Assembly (NCBI RefSeq): GCF_030463565.1 | Contig: NC_134675.1 | Location: 17,071,862 to 17,135,861, forward strand | Length of the DNA: 64,000 bases | Source: Pelecanus crispus | Taxonomy: Eukaryota > Chordata > Aves > Pelecaniformes > Pelecanidae | Direction of reading: 5' to 3' | Shown: positions 47,161 to 59,930 of the stretch, one piece after another | Layout: every line of letters starts with the position of its first letter | Position numbering within the stretch: position 1 is the stretch's first letter | The notes under the pieces: generated by a model | The model's database searches: none | The model's input: only the letters and a program-made list of their open reading frames with translations | What the model was told of the DNA's origin: nothing | Made by a program: the position numbers and the translations under genes

Positions 47161-47654
47161 GCTGTCAGTGGTTTAGGTTCTTTGGGTGAAATCTGATGTT
47201 CTTTTTCAATATATGTTGGCTTTACAGTTTCAAAATCAACAATATCAAAACTGAGAATAACTTGTTAAATTATGTAAGTCTGTTTCTGTGCTAGTGAATC
47301 ACTGTTGTCTAAATTAAAATTTCTAGCATTTTGTTAAGTTTAGTTTTAAAATTTAAGGTGATGAATTTTTCTGCACGTTCTTTGCAATGCTGTTTAACTG
47401 CCTCATACATTTCACTAATAATTTTTCCTGGTATACAGACTCAATTCATAATGTTTCATAATTCTATTAATATCACTTCTACTTATATTATAATGTACCT
47501 CGGAATACATTTGCTTACACCCCTCCCCTTAAAAAAAAAACGACAAACAATGTTTCAACAAAATATTTAACCATTGGGCACTTAACATGAATTTAAACAC
47601 TTATCTTTGTGTACTTGCTCAAAGATCATCCCTACTAAGTTAATAACTGGCTGA
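47161..47654. other. RFX3 intron, AT-rich
   Basis: No gene or repeat recognised; a short A run lies at about 47531-47540. Confidence 0.45.
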
Positions 47655-47785
47655 AATCACAGAATGGCTGAGGTTGGAAGGGACCTCTGGGTGTCATCTT
47701 GTCCAAGCCCCTGCTCAAGCAGGGCCACCTAGAACCAGTTGCCCAGGAACATGTCCAGATGGCTTTTAAATATCTCCAAGGAGAC
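47655..47785 (-). mobile_element. CR1 3'-end scrap
   Basis: Starts with the complement of a CR1 3' tail (CACAGAATGGCTGAGGTTGG) and stops where the duplicated block begins. Confidence 0.75.
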
Positions 47786-48371
47786 GGAAGGAGGAGCTGG
47801 CCGACACAACATAACTGGTAGTGCTATTTCATCCACCAGTAAACTGTATTTTAGTATGGTTGATAATTTACCGTAGAAAAATTTAGGTTGTAAGGGACCT
47901 CCAGAGGTGATCCAGTCCAACCCTCTGCTCAGAGCAGGTCTAATTAGATCAGGTTGCTCAGGGACTTGTCCTATTGAGTTGTGTACACCTCCAAGGATAG
48001 AGGTTCCACACCCTTTCTGGGCAACCTGTTCCTGTATTTGACCGCCCTCATGGAAAAAAGTATTTTCCTAATATCTAATCAGAACTTCCCATATTACAAC
48101 TTGCGTTCATTGCCTCCTGTCCTATTGCTGTGCACCTCTGAGAAGTGTCTGGCTCCATCTTCTCTGTATCCTTCCATCAGGTAGTTGTAGAGAGCAAAAA
48201 GGTATCCCCTGGACCTTCTCTTCTCCAAGCTGAACAGGTCTAGTTCTCTCAGCCTCTCCTCATATGTCATGTTCTTCAGCCCCCTGACCATCTTTGCTGG
48301 TCCTCTGCTGGACTCGCTCCAGTATGTCCATGTCTCTCTTGTACCGGGGAGCCCAAAACTGGACACAGGGC
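47786..48371. repeat. 586-bp duplicated block, copy a
   Basis: Matches 62079-62664 without gaps and, by eye, with a single substitution (48042 G versus 62335 A). The block holds about 80 bases of non-CR1 sequence plus the first 500 bases of a CR1, so it is a DNA duplication rather than two CR1 insertions. Confidence 0.9.
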
Positions 48372-49845
48372 TCCAGATACAGTCTCGCCTGTGCTAAACA
48401 GAGGGTAAGGATCACTTCCCTCAGCCTGCTGGCTATACTCTTGGTAATACAGCCCAGGATGCATTTGTCCTTCTTTGCTGCAAGGACCAGTGGATTTCAT
48501 CCACCAGTACCCCCAAGTCCTTCTCCGCAGGGCTGCTCTCAATCCCTTCATCCCCCAGCCTGTACTGATACTGGGGGTTGCCCCGTCCCAGGTGCAGGAC
48601 CTTGCACTTGGCCTTGTTGAACCTCATGAGGTTCACACAGGCCCACCTCTCCAGCTTGTCCAGGTCCCTCTGGATGACATCTCGTCCTCCTGGTGTGTCA
48701 ACCGCACCACTCAGCTTGGTGTTGTCTGCAAACTTGCTGAGGGTGCACTCGATCCCACTGTCTATGTCATTGATGAAGATGTTAAACAGCACCGGTCCCA
48801 GTACAGACCCCTGAGGGACTCCACTTGTCACACGTCTCCATGTGGACATCGAGCCGTTGGCCACGACCCTCTGGATGCGACCATCCAGCCAATTCCTTAT
48901 CTACCGAACAGTCCACCCATCAAACCCATATCTCCCCAAGTTAGAGAGAAGGATGTTGTGGGGGACTGTGTCGAATGCTTTACAGAAGTCCAAGTAGATG
49001 ACATCCATTGCTTTTCCCTTGTCCACTGATGCAGTCACTCCTTCATAGAAAGCCACTAGGTTGGTCAGGCAGGACTTGCCCTTGGTGAATCCGTGCTGGC
49101 TGTCTCGAATCACCTCCCTGTCTTCCATGTTGTCATGGTTTAGCCCCAGCCAGCAACTAAGCACCACACAGCCACTCGCTCCCTCCCCCTACCCCAATGG
49201 GATGGGGGAGAGAATCGGAGGAGTAAGAGTGAAAAAAACCACTCCTGAGTTGAGATAAGAACAGTTTAATAGTTGAAATAAGGTAAAATGATAATAATAA
49301 TATAATAATGATAATAATAACAACAATATACAAAGCAAGTGATGCACAATGCAATTGCTCACCACCCGCCCACCGATACCCAGACAGTTCCCGAGCAGCG
49401 ATCGCTGCCCCCGGCCAACCCCCCCCCCAGTTTATATACTGAGCATGATGTCATATGGTATGGAATAGCCCTTTGGCCAGTTTGGATCAACTATTCTGGC
49501 TGTGCCCCCTCCCAGTTTCTTGTGTACCTGGCAGAGCATGGGAAGCTGAAAAGTCCTTGACTGGCATAAGCAGTACTTAGCAACAACTAAGACATCAGCG
49601 TGTTATCAACATTCTTCTCATTCTAAATCCAAAACACAGCACTATGCCTGCTACTAGGAAGAAAATTAACTCTATCCCAGCCGAAACCAGGACACATGTG
49701 CTTGAGCATATCTTCTAGAAGGATCTGCTCCATGATCTTCCCAGGCAGAGAGATGAGACTGACAGGTTGGTAGTTCCCAGGGTCCTCCTTTCTTCCCTTT
49801 TTTAAAAATGGGCACAACATTCCCTTTCTTCCAACAGAAGAGCTT
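47865..49845 (-). mobile_element. CR1 LINE, split by a solo LTR
   Basis: On the - strand, ORF2 from RT onward ([40 protein letters not shown]) to the 3' end at 47865. The RT motif reads FADN instead of FADD, and stops and frameshifts are present. The solo LTR at 49131-49694 interrupts it. Confidence 0.88.
49131..49694 (-). repeat. Solo LTR of the copy 1-3 ERV family in a CR1
   Basis: 564 bp, TGTCATGG...CAGGACA, with a perfect duplication CATGT (49126-49130 and 49695-49699). CRE is decayed to TGATGTCA and the palindrome is broken on one arm. Confidence 0.92.
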
Positions 49846-51245
49846 CCAAGAGCCTGGCTTTATCTTCTTTGCACCTTCCCATCAGGTATTTGTATACATA
49901 ATGAGATTCCCCCCTGAACCTCTGGGCCAAACAGCCTCAGCTCTCTTGGCCAACTAGACTTTGTGCCACTGATCACCACCCTCTGGGCCCAGTCATTCAG
50001 CCAGTTTTCAATCCACCTCACTGTCTGCTCGTCCAGCCCATATTTCAACAGCTTGTCTATGAGGACCTTATGGGAGACGGTGTCAGAGACCTTCCTGAAG
50101 GCTAGGTACACTATATCCACTGCTCTCCCCTGGTCTACCAGGCCAGTTATTTCGTTGTAGAAGGTTATTAAGTTTGTCAAGCATGACTTTCCCTTTGATG
50201 AATCCATGCTGACTACTCCTGATTATTTTCTTGTCATTCATGTGCCAGGAAATGGTTCCCAGGCTTAGCTGCTCCATCACCTTCCCAGGGATTTAGATGA
50301 AGCTGACTGGCCTGTAGTTCCCTGGGTCCTCCTTCTTGAAGACAGGAGTGATTTTTGCTTTCCTCCAGTGTCACAATCCAAACTGGGCTGCCCAGTGGAG
50401 GTCCTGTGATTCCCTTGGGCTAAACTAAGATGAAACAACACCAAATGATCGATTAAAACACTTTATTGATGGCAACACAACCTGAACTTGGAAAGTGTAA
50501 CGGTAGGCAACCTGAACCAGGAAAGTGCAACGATAGGCAACACGGATTCTAACTGAAATACTTATAAGAGGAAAGGAAAAAGAAGAAAAGGGGAGAGAGA
50601 GATATCACCACCCTTGGATCCCGATAGTAAATGTGGCAATCCTCCAGTGGTGGGTGCACCGCTCTTGGAGCGCAGGGCCTCTGGCTGTGCCAGCACCAGG
50701 TGGGAGAGGCAAGTCTGGAGCTGCAGCAGCATGGAGTTCTCCGGTGGCAGGGACACGCACATGGCTCCTTGGAGTTGTGTCTTTTATAGGCTACTCCTCG
50801 CCTCTAGTCTCGCCCCCCCTTGAGGCTTGTTCCAGAATGTTCTTCATCTTCTGCACAGGCGCCATGGCGGGGGGTGGTGGTCACGAGCCCTTTCCTCAAA
50901 TGAACTTCGCAAGACCTTCGGCCATCAGAAGGTAGAACTGCCATCCTCCGACAGCCTCCCAAACCTCCTGGCTCTGCCCCAATTGGCTTCTCACCTGTGG
51001 TGCTATGCAGACCCCAATTTGTCGCCATGGAGACCTTAACTTGCCTCTATGCAGGCTTTAACTTGCTCACCACAATGTTTGAGACGTTAACTCTTTCAGT
51101 CTCTCACATCCAGTCTTAGGGCACTTCTCCTAATTGTCATGATTGTTCAAAGATTATTGAGAGTGGCCTCACAATGACATCAGACAGCTCCCTCAGCACT
51201 CATGGGTGCATCCTATCAGGGCCCATTAGGATAAGGTCTTTCTAA
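49846..51245 (-). mobile_element. Second CR1 LINE, RT region, split by an LTR
   Basis: The - strand encodes N-terminal RT blocks (motif QHGFIKGK, TNLITFYNEITGLVDQGRAVD) in broken frames. Sequence resumes after the LTR at about 51109 with the pre-RT region (GPDRMHP- and ELSDVIV-like) and ends near 51245. Confidence 0.82.
50369..51108 (-). repeat. Solo LTR of a further family
   Basis: 740 bp, TGTCACAA...TCTCACA, perfect 5-bp duplication TCCAG (50364-50368 and 51109-51113). The - strand has TATAAAAG near 50785 and AATAAAG near 50463. Two imperfect tandem units of 30-35 bases beginning GGCAAC lie at about 50470-50535. Confidence 0.8.
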
Positions 51246-52315
51246 TATTATACTAACTTTGTAAATGCAGCTTCTGTGATGCTTGGACTTAGTTAAGCTT
51301 TCTAGGAGGCTTAGTGTGGTTAACTCTTTTTAAGCTTTGCTTAAAACTTTTAAAAACTAGATATAGTTTATATCAGCATATATTTTCAATAAGATATTAC
51401 TTATCTTTCAGTGTTACTATTTCCAATAATTTTGTTTCACTGAATATTTCATCTGTATTTTGGACTATTTTGTGATTATATTGGATTGTATTTTTTTTGT
51501 CGAGTCTTATTTTGAAAGCAGAAGTCATGTAAGGTTTCAGAAAGGAAAGTTAGGGGATCAGCCTGGCCAAGGAAGAGGAGTTTGCTGCAATATTTTGTAT
51601 AGACTGAAGAAGTGATGCATATGTTGTGAAAGCCGACGCAGATGATTCTGCAGTGATTATGAAGGAGATACTGGTTTAGAAAGAAAAGGATAGATGATGA
51701 AAGTGTTGAGAAAAGGTCAGGAATTTTAAAGGAATTGAATGTGTAGGGTAAGGAAAAGGAAGAATAAAGATGTGAATCTAGTATACCACTAGGAAATGTG
51801 ATGAAGAATGTGGGTAAGATAGGTGCTTTTCCACTGTAGGAAGAAGTGGCTATCAGGCATTAAAACAGTCTCTTTGAGTGTTTTTGCTCTGAAAAATTAA
51901 CTGCATATATTATATATTTGCTTAAATTTGAAATTTGAATTTATGTACACACGCTTTAGGAGTAGACTACTTCAGGTAAAGATGAAAAATTCAGAAGAAA
52001 TAAGTTATTTTTAAAGATCCTTTCCTGTAGTTATGGGGGGGATAATTTCTCAATGTCTAAATTATTTTCTGCTAAAATAAATCTTCTTTTTGCACACTGA
52101 CAATATAACTGTGGCTTTCATAAAAGTCTGATATGGTGCTCCAAATGAAGAAAAAAAAAAAAAAAGTCTTCAATGAACAACTAAGATTCCCTTCTGAGTG
52201 TAGTGGAAGTGGTTTCACAGGTGTTTTCAAGCAACACAGCAATTGTCATTTTTGGCACCTTGAATGGTGAATGGAGAAACCTATACATGTGCAAGTAAAA
52301 AGTAGCAAAAGTAAG
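51246..52315. other. RFX3 intron, no element seen
   Basis: AT-rich with an A run at about 52150-52165. It ends AAAAGTAAG at the border of ERV copy 3. Confidence 0.5.
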
Positions 52316-52880
52316 TGTCCTGGTTTTGGCTGGGATAGAGTAAATTTTCTTCCTAGTAGCAGGCATAGTGCTGTGTTTTGGATTTAGAATGAGAAGAATG
52401 TTGATAACACGCTGATGTTTTTAGTTGTTGCTAAGTACTGCTTATGCTAGTCAAGGACTTTTCAGCTTCCCATGCTCTGCCAGGTGCACAAGAAGCTGGG
52501 AGGGGGCACAGCCAGAATAGTTGATCCAAACTGACCAAAGGGCTATTCCATACCATATGATGTCATGCTCAGTATATAAACTGGGGGGGGGTTGGCCGGG
52601 GAGCAGCGATCGCTGCTCGGGAACTGTCTGGGTATCGGTGGGCGGGTGGTGAGCAATTGCATTGTGCATCGCTTGCTTTGTATATTGTTGTTATTATTAT
52701 CATTATTATATTATTATTATCATTTTACCTTATTTCAACTATTAAACTGTTCTTATCTCAACTCAGGAGTGGTTTTTTTCACTCTTACTCCTCCGATTCT
52801 CTCCCCCATCCCATTGGGGTAGGGGGAGTGAGCGAGCGGCTGTGTGGTGCTTAGTTGCTGGCTGGGGCTAAACCATGACA
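52316..52880 (+). repeat. 5' LTR of ERV copy 3
   Basis: 565 bp, TGTCCTGG...CCATGACA. The CRE is TGATGTCA. TATATAAA and a perfect palindrome (52601-52618) are kept. The left flank AAAAGTAAG is nearly repeated after the truncated end. Confidence 0.92.
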
Positions 52881-52888
52881 GTCCTTTT

Positions 52889-52906
52889 TGGCGCCCAATG
52901 TGGGGC
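52889..52906 (+). other. Primer binding site, copy 3
   Basis: Lys(1,2) type with one change (TGGCGCCCAATGTGGGGC), again 8 bases after the LTR. Confidence 0.85.
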
Positions 52907-53001
52907 CACGAAGGGTTTGAGATAACAACAGATTACCCAGAGTGTATTAAGGAGTCTGTTAACAGTTGCCGGTCACGATATTAGTTCATCTGATCTGCGC
53001 C

Positions 53002-54990
53002 ATGTTCTTCTTTTTGCAGCACGGGTTAAAGCTTGTTGTCAGTTTGTGTAGTGTGCTATGCTCTGCAGTGATTCATGATCTTTTGCTTGGGAGGCTCCTC
53101 ATCAAAACCCTGACCTTCAGCATACTTTGGTATTTGGGTTTCATACAGAAGTCACTACTGTACTTCGGGTACTACCTCATGGAGAGAGTTAGCAATTATA
53201 CTTCTTACTCTGAGAGGCTTGTTGTGGAGGAAATACAGAATGGCACCTTTGCTGCCTTCTTCTATGATGTTTCCTCCTTCATTACAACAACTTTTCAGTA
53301 TCTGGAACACCCCTGGGCAGTTAAGATACTTCTATTGATACTTCTTGGGAATGTTGTTTCCGTTTTGATAAAGGTAAGCAGTTTAAAAATATCATCCAGA
53401 GAGCTACCCCAAGGCTGGATAGTTATGAGTGGCAGGGTGTGTGGGATAGTATGGGCTAGTACCTAGGGCAGTGGGCACCTCCAGTGCTTTGGAACTTCAC
53501 CCCTGAACAAGTGCAGAATCCTGAAGAATTAGTAAAGTATTTGGAAGAAGTATGTTGTCACCCTGGTAGCTCCAGAGAGACACAAATCATTGCAACATGC
53601 TGGGGGCTGGCCCATGCCTATCGAGCCGTGGTCAACACTATTCAGTACCCTCAAGGGAAAGAGAAGGTCTCTGGATCTGATGACAAAACAACAAGCACTG
53701 TGGCTACTCCAACCCCCACTACAGGCCCTGCGGCTACTCCAACCCCCACTACAGGCCTTGCAGCTTCTCAAACCCCTGCCCCAGGCACTGCGGCTACTCC
53801 AACCACAGCCACGAGCACTGCGGCTACTCAAACCCCAGTGACAGACACTGCAGCTAAACCAGAGAACCAACCCGCGCCGGTATCAGTTGCCCCTATACAG
53901 AAGAAAAAATACATGAGGAAATCAGTTCGTTTAGTAAGGGATGAAGATGAACCAGGGCCATCACGAGAACCAGAGGAGGAAGAACCCATAAATGAGATGG
54001 TGACCACCCGATCCCTATCCCTGAGTGAGCTGTGAGATATGCGAAAAGATTTCGGTCGTCATCCAGGTGAGCACATCATCACCTGGCTGCTCCGATGCTG
54101 GGATAACAGGGCCAGTAGCCTGGATTTAAAGGGTAAGGAAGCCAAGCAGCTGGGATCCCTTTCCAGGGAAGAGGGCATTGACAAAGCAATTGGACAAGGA
54201 GCAAAAACTCAGCCTCTGGAGGCGACTTCTGTCAAGCGTGAAGGAAAGGTATCCCTTCAAGGAGGATGTGTTATACCGCCCAAGCAAATGGAGCACCATA
54301 GAGAAGGGTATCCAGTACTTGAGGGAATTAGGCGTGCTGGAGGTGATTTATAGTGACCTGAACGATGAGCAGTTACCCAAAGATCCAGATGAAGTCAGGT
54401 GCACACAATCCATGTGGCAGAAGGTGGTACAGAGCACACCAGCATCGTATGCCAACTCGTTGGCAATACTGGCCTGGAAAGATGACGAGGCACCAACGGT
54501 GGATGACATGGCTAGACTACTCCGGGAATACAAGGAAAGTATCTCTTCCTCCCTACGGGCCTGTGTCTCGGCTGTGGAAAAACTGTCTGAAAAAATATGC
54601 CAAGAGTTCCAACAACTCAGAGAGGATCTGTCCTACTCCCCACCTGTACGGACCACTATCTCAGCCATTAGGAGTCAACGTCCCTATGCTCAAGAGAGAG
54701 GATATAGAGGATACACACCACGGGGCACCCTGTGGTTTTCCCTGCGTGATCACAGAGAGGACCTGAGGAAGTGGGATGGAAAACCCACCTCGACCCTAGA
54801 GGCACGGGTGCATGAGTTGCAAGGAAAAACTATTACAAAAGGCGGTTCTCCCAGGAAAATTGCAGCTCCAGTTTCCAGTGAGCAGTTCCCCAGACAGAGT
54901 AAGAGGGCTAATTTTACTTCCGATCTTAATCAAGGGACTTTTGATTCACATTTACAAGGAGTGAACAACGAATACTATGACCAGTGTTAG
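53002..54990 (+). pseudogene. gag: ERV copy 3 gag (broken)
   Basis: Shares all gag lesions of copy 2: 4-base loss near 53376, TGA at 54033-54035, 1-base loss near 54206. From 53125 it is identical to copy 2 except one base (53403 G versus 14182 T). Ends at UAG 54988-54990. Confidence 0.9.
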
Positions 54991-55018
54991 AGGGGCCCTG
55001 CCTCCAGCCAGGTGGAGG
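54988..55018 (+). promoter_or_regulatory. gag UAG with downstream hairpin, copy 3
   Basis: UAG 54988-54990 and stem-loop 55001-55018, identical to copies 1 and 2. Confidence 0.55.
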
Positions 55019-57612
55019 AAAGGGACAATTGGGTTTACTGGACTGTGTGGATTCGATGGCCTGGAACATCAGACCCACAGGAGTATAAGGCTCTGGTGGA
55101 CACTGGTGCATAGTGTACCCTAATGCCATCAAACTATAGAGGGGCAGAACCCATTTGTATTTCTGGAGTGACAGGCGGATCCCAACAGCTAACTGTAATG
55201 GAAGCTGAAGTGAGCCTAACCGGGAATGAGTGGCAGAAGCACCGCATTGTGACTGGCCCGGATGCTCTGTGCATCCTTGGCATAGACTACCTCAGGAGAG
55301 GGCATTTCAAGGACCCAAAAGGGTACCGGTGGGCTTTTGGGATAGCTGCCTGGGAGACAGAGGAAAGTAAACAGTTGTCCACCTTGCCCGGTCTCTCAGA
55401 GGACCCTTCGATTGTAGGGTTGCTGAAGGTTGAGGAACAACAGGTGCCGATCGCTACCACAACAGTGCACCGGCGGCAATATCGCACCAACCGAGACTCC
55501 CTGATTCCCATCCATAACCTGATTCGTCGACTGGAGAGCCAGGGAGTGATCAGCAAGACTCGCCCACCCTTTAACAGTCCCATATGGCCAGTGAGAAAGT
55601 GTAATGGGGAGTGGAGACTAACAGTGGACTATCGTGGCCTAAACGAAGTTACACTGCCACTGAGTGCTGCCGTGCCAGACATGCTAGAACTTCAATATGA
55701 ACTGGAGTCAAAGGCAGCCAAGTGGTATGCCACAACTGACATCGCTAATGCATTTTTCTCCATCCCTTTGGCAGCAGAGTGCAGGCCCCAGTTTGCTTTC
55801 ACTTGGAGGGGTGTTCAGTACACCTGGAACCGACTGCCCCAGGGGTGGAAACACAGCCCCACCATTTGCCATGGACTGATCCAGACAGCACTGGAACAGG
55901 GTGAAGCTCCAGAACATCTGCAGTACATTGATGACATCATTGTGTGGGGCAACACAGCAGAAGAAGTTTTTGAGAAGGGAAAGGAAATAGTCCAAATCTT
56001 TCTGAAGTCTGGTTTTGCCATAAAACAAAGTAAGGTCAAGGGACCTGCACAGGAGATCCAGTTCTTAGGAATAAAATGGCAAGATGGACGTCATCAGATC
56101 CCAATGGATGCGATCAACAAAATAACAGCTATGTCCCCACCAACTAGCAAAAAGGAAACACAAGCTTTCTTAGGCGTTGTGGGTTTTTGGAGAATGCATA
56201 TTCCAAATTACAGCCAGATCGTAAGCCCTCTCCATCAAGTGACCCGGAAGAAGAACGATTTCAAATGGGGCCCTGAGCAGCAACAAGCCTTTGAACAAAT
56301 TAAACGTGAGATAGTTCATGCAGTAGCCCTTGGGCCAGTCCGGGCAGGGCAGGATATTAAAAATGCGCTCTACACCGCAGCTGGGGAGAATGGCCCTACC
56401 TGGAGCCTCTGGCAGAAAGCACCAGGGGAGACTCGAGGTCGACCCCTAGGGTTTTGGAGTCGGGGATACAGAGGATCCGAAGCCCGCTATACTCCAACTG
56501 AGAAAGAGATATTGGCAGCATATGAAGGGGTTTGATCTGCTTCGGAAGTGGTTGGTACTGAAGCACAGCTCCTGCTGGCACCCCGACTGCCGGTGTTGGG
56601 CTGGATGTTCAAAGGGAGGGTCCCCTCTACACATCATGCAACTGATGCTACATGGAGTAAGTGGGTTGCATTGATCACACAACGGGCTCGAATAGGAAAC
56701 CCCAGTCGCCCAGGAATCTTGGAAGTGATCATGGACTGGCCAGAAGGCAGAAACTTCAGAATATCACCAGAGGAGGCGGTGACACGTGCTGAAGAGGCCC
56801 CACTGTATAATAAATTGCCAGAAAATGAAAAGCAATATGCCCTGTTCACTGATGGGTCCTGTCGTCTTGTGGGAAAGCATCGGAGGTGGAAAGCTGCTGT
56901 ATGGAGTCCTATACGAAAAGTTGCAGAAACTGCTGAAGGAGAAGGGGAGTCGAGTCAGTTTGCAGAGGTGAAAGCCATCCAGCTGGCTTTAGATATTGCT
57001 GAAAGAGAAAAGTGGCCAGTCCTTTATCTCTGTACTGACTCATGGATGGTGGCAAATGCCCTGTGGGGGTGGTTGCAGCAATGGAAGCAGAGCAACTGGC
57101 AGCGCAGAGGCAAACCCATCTGTGGCAAGATATTGCTGCCCGGGTAGAGAACCTGGTTGTAAAAGTTCATCACGTAGATGCTCACGTACCCAAGAGTCGG
57201 GCCCCTGAAGAACATCAAAACAACCAGCAAGTAGATCAGGCTGCTAAGATTGAAGTGGCTCAGGTGGATTTGGACTGGAAACGTAAGGGTGAATTATTTA
57301 TAGCTTGGTGGGCCCATGATGCCTCAGGCCATCAAGGAAGGGATGCAACATATAGATGGGCTCCTGATCGAGGGGTGGACTTAACTATGGACAGTATTGC
57401 ACAGGTTATTCATGAATGTGAAACATGCGCTGCAATCAAGCAAGCCAAGAGGTTCAAGCCCCTCGGGTATAGTGAACGATGGCTAAAATATAAATATGGG
57501 GAGGCCTGGCAGATTGATTACATCACACTCCCACAGACCCGCCAAGGCAAGTGCCATGTGCTCACCATGGTGGAAGCAACCACCGGATGGCTGGAAACAT
57601 ATCCCGTGCCAA
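55012..57612 (+). pseudogene. pol: ERV copy 3 pol (broken and truncated)
   Basis: TAG at 55111-55113 lies just after the protease DTGA motif. A 470-codon open stretch (55123-56535) covers the rest of protease and the whole RT including YIDD, so its RT is open where copies 1 and 2 have stops. TGA at 56533-56535. A 13-base deletion near 57121 shifts the frame between RNase H and integrase. Integrase keeps its zinc region and first catalytic D but is cut before the second D and the E. Confidence 0.9.
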
Positions 57613-58585
57613 AAAGTGAGGAGCATAATTAAATGCCACTTAACATCCTGCAGAATTTCTCTTAGTCTTATGTTTCCTCAAATACAATTTTCCACTCATG
57701 TATCATTCCTGTTTTAACATGCACTCTTAAGTATGAGGTAGCAAGCTTATAAGGATTTTAAATTCATCTCACTGACCTTATGGTTTATGTCATGCAATAC
57801 AGAAGAATTTGAAGAGTAAAATTAAAAACAAGTGTCTAATTGATTTTAGAAGGTTTATCCATGCATCAAAAGTTACACAAAACAAATCTTCCTATTCAGC
57901 ATAGACTATGACCATAGCATTCAGAAATAATTGTATCATTAAACTGGACATACACACTTTTGTTAATCAAAATTGGAGCTTAATGTAAAATCAGATTTAA
58001 CATATGAAAAACATAGTCATGAAGTTATATCGGTCATTTATCTAAATATCAACATCACAGTATGTGCTGCTTTCCAAAAGTATTCCAGTCTTACTAATGT
58101 ATTAAGATGATTTTTTTTCTCTGAGAACAGAAAGCTTTGCATATCCAACTCTTTTTTTTTTTTTTTTAAGGCACTGCACTTGATTATATTTTTTTATTTT
58201 AAATGGGTTTTATAAATCCTTACTTATTTTACTCTGGTATTTTTCTCTTAACCTTATTAGTACTTTTAATGCAAACACTTTTATCTAAAATCAAAATTCT
58301 GTACATAGTTTTATCTTGCCTTAATGATAAGAGATGTATTTTTTGAATCTGGGAAATTATAGCTCGGAAACACTGTTAAGGGATGGCAGGCCAATGTCAA
58401 TTTATGTAACGGTTCACATGGGAAATCAGCAAACTGCTGATTTTTCTATTTAACCATCAAAAAGAGTACATCTCATTACTGCTGACTGACAGAAACATCT
58501 GTTTTTCTGTCACACTTGAACAGTCTTATTTAAAGTAATGTGGTTTTTTTCAGAATTAAGGTTTTCATATAAATTTTTCCTTAGG
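57613..58585. other. RFX3 intron, AT-rich
   Basis: No element recognised; T runs at about 58150-58167. Confidence 0.5.
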
Positions 58586-59187
58586 TGTTGTGGTTTAACC
58601 CCAGCCAGCAACTAAGCACCACACAGCCGCTCCCTCACTCCCCCCTCAGCGGGATGGGGGAAGAGAATCGGAAGGGTAAAAGTGAGAAAACTTGGGGGTT
58701 GAGATAAAAACAGTTTAATAACTAAAAAGTAGTAGTAATAATAAATTGTAAGGTAATGAGGAAAAAAAAAAAAAAACCAACAGAGAGAGAGAGAAATAAA
58801 ACCCAAGAAAGACAAGTGATGCAAATAAAAACAATTGCTCACCACCAACTGACCAATGCCCAGCAAGTCCCCGAGCAGTGGCTCCCCCGCCAACCTTCCC
58901 CCTAGTTTTATTGCTGAGCATGACGTCATATGGTATGGAATATCCCTTTGGTCAGCTGGGGTCAGCTGTCCCAGCTGTGTCCCCTCCCAACTTCTTGTGC
59001 ACCCCCAGCCTACTCGCTGGTAGGGTGGTGTGAGAAGCAGAAAAGGCCTTGACTCTGTGTAAGCACTGCTCAGCAATAACTAAAACATCCCTGCATTATC
59101 AACACTGTTTTCAGCACAAATCCAAAATATAATTCCATACAAGCTGCTATGAAGAAATTTAACTCTATCCCAGCCAAAACCAATACA
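58586..59187 (-). repeat. Solo LTR, second family
   Basis: 602 bp, TGTTGTGG...CAATACA, with a perfect duplication TTAGG (58581-58585 and 59188-59192). CRE TGACGTCA intact near 58921. Confidence 0.9.
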
Positions 59188-59192
59188 TTAGG

Positions 59193-59832
59193 TTAACAAT
59201 GAAGTTTAGAATCTCGTTTCGAAGTATATGAGTTAATGGTGGAAAAGAAGGAGTAGGAATTTTATAGAATGTAGTGAGGATGATGAAGGTGTTCTAACTA
59301 AAATGTTCTTAAATAGCTCTTGTAGATGATGCATCACATGCATGAGAACCAGACTCTTCTAGGATTACACTGAATTTTTTTAGGACCTACTCTGACAGGT
59401 CAAAGGTTGCCTGTTAACAGCACATGTAAGTTGTGATTTAGAGGCTTGTATTGTGTAGAGGTAAATTGGAGTAAAAAGAAAAAAAAAAAAACAGAAAAGC
59501 ACCATATAGATGACCAATTGAAGTTTTCTTCCTTACTAAATACAGTTCGTAAGCTTGATGTGTAGCATACAGTTCTTGTGCTTTCCAGATGGTTCTGTTT
59601 TTGGCGTTGAAAATACCCATACTCTCAAGGGCATGCATCTCCAATGTTAGTACTCTACTTAGCATATTACAGACTTTGCAGCACAATATTACATTCTGTG
59701 TTATTTAATAATTGTGAGAACAGGGATGTCCCATGACTGAGAGTATTTTTAGAAGCTATTAGATGCACTGAAGCACTAGTCATTCTTTTTATAAGGTAAA
59801 CTATCCTATATTTCTGGTGTTCTTGTTTACAG
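59193..59832 (+). other. RFX3: RFX3 intron ahead of the second coding exon
   Basis: Ends with TTCTTGTTTACAG acceptor at 59832. No repeat recognised. Confidence 0.6.
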
Positions 59833-59930
59833 GTACAGCAAGTACAGACTGTGCAACAGGTACAGCATGTCTACCCAGCCCAGGTTCAGTATGTGGAGGG
59901 AAGTGACACAGTCTACACAAATGGAACTAT
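59833..59930 (+). CDS. RFX3: RFX3 second coding exon
   Basis: 98 bases: 32 codons plus two bases, GTAAGT donor at 59931. Translation begins VQQVQTVQQVQHVYPAQ and continues through EGSDTVYTNGT, continuing the RFX3 N-terminal region in frame from 46142. It extends the Gln/Val-rich activation domain. Phase 2 at the 3' end; the next exon lies beyond the window. Confidence 0.95.

Larger units (their letters stand above)
52316..57612 (+). mobile_element. ERV copy 3, 3'-truncated provirus in an RFX3 intron
   Basis: 5' LTR, primer site, gag remnant, pol remnant, stopping inside integrase after ETYPVP codons at about 57612. No 3' LTR follows. It lies in the same orientation as RFX3, colinear with copy 2 at a constant offset of 39221 bases from gag to 57120. 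Confidence 0.92.
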
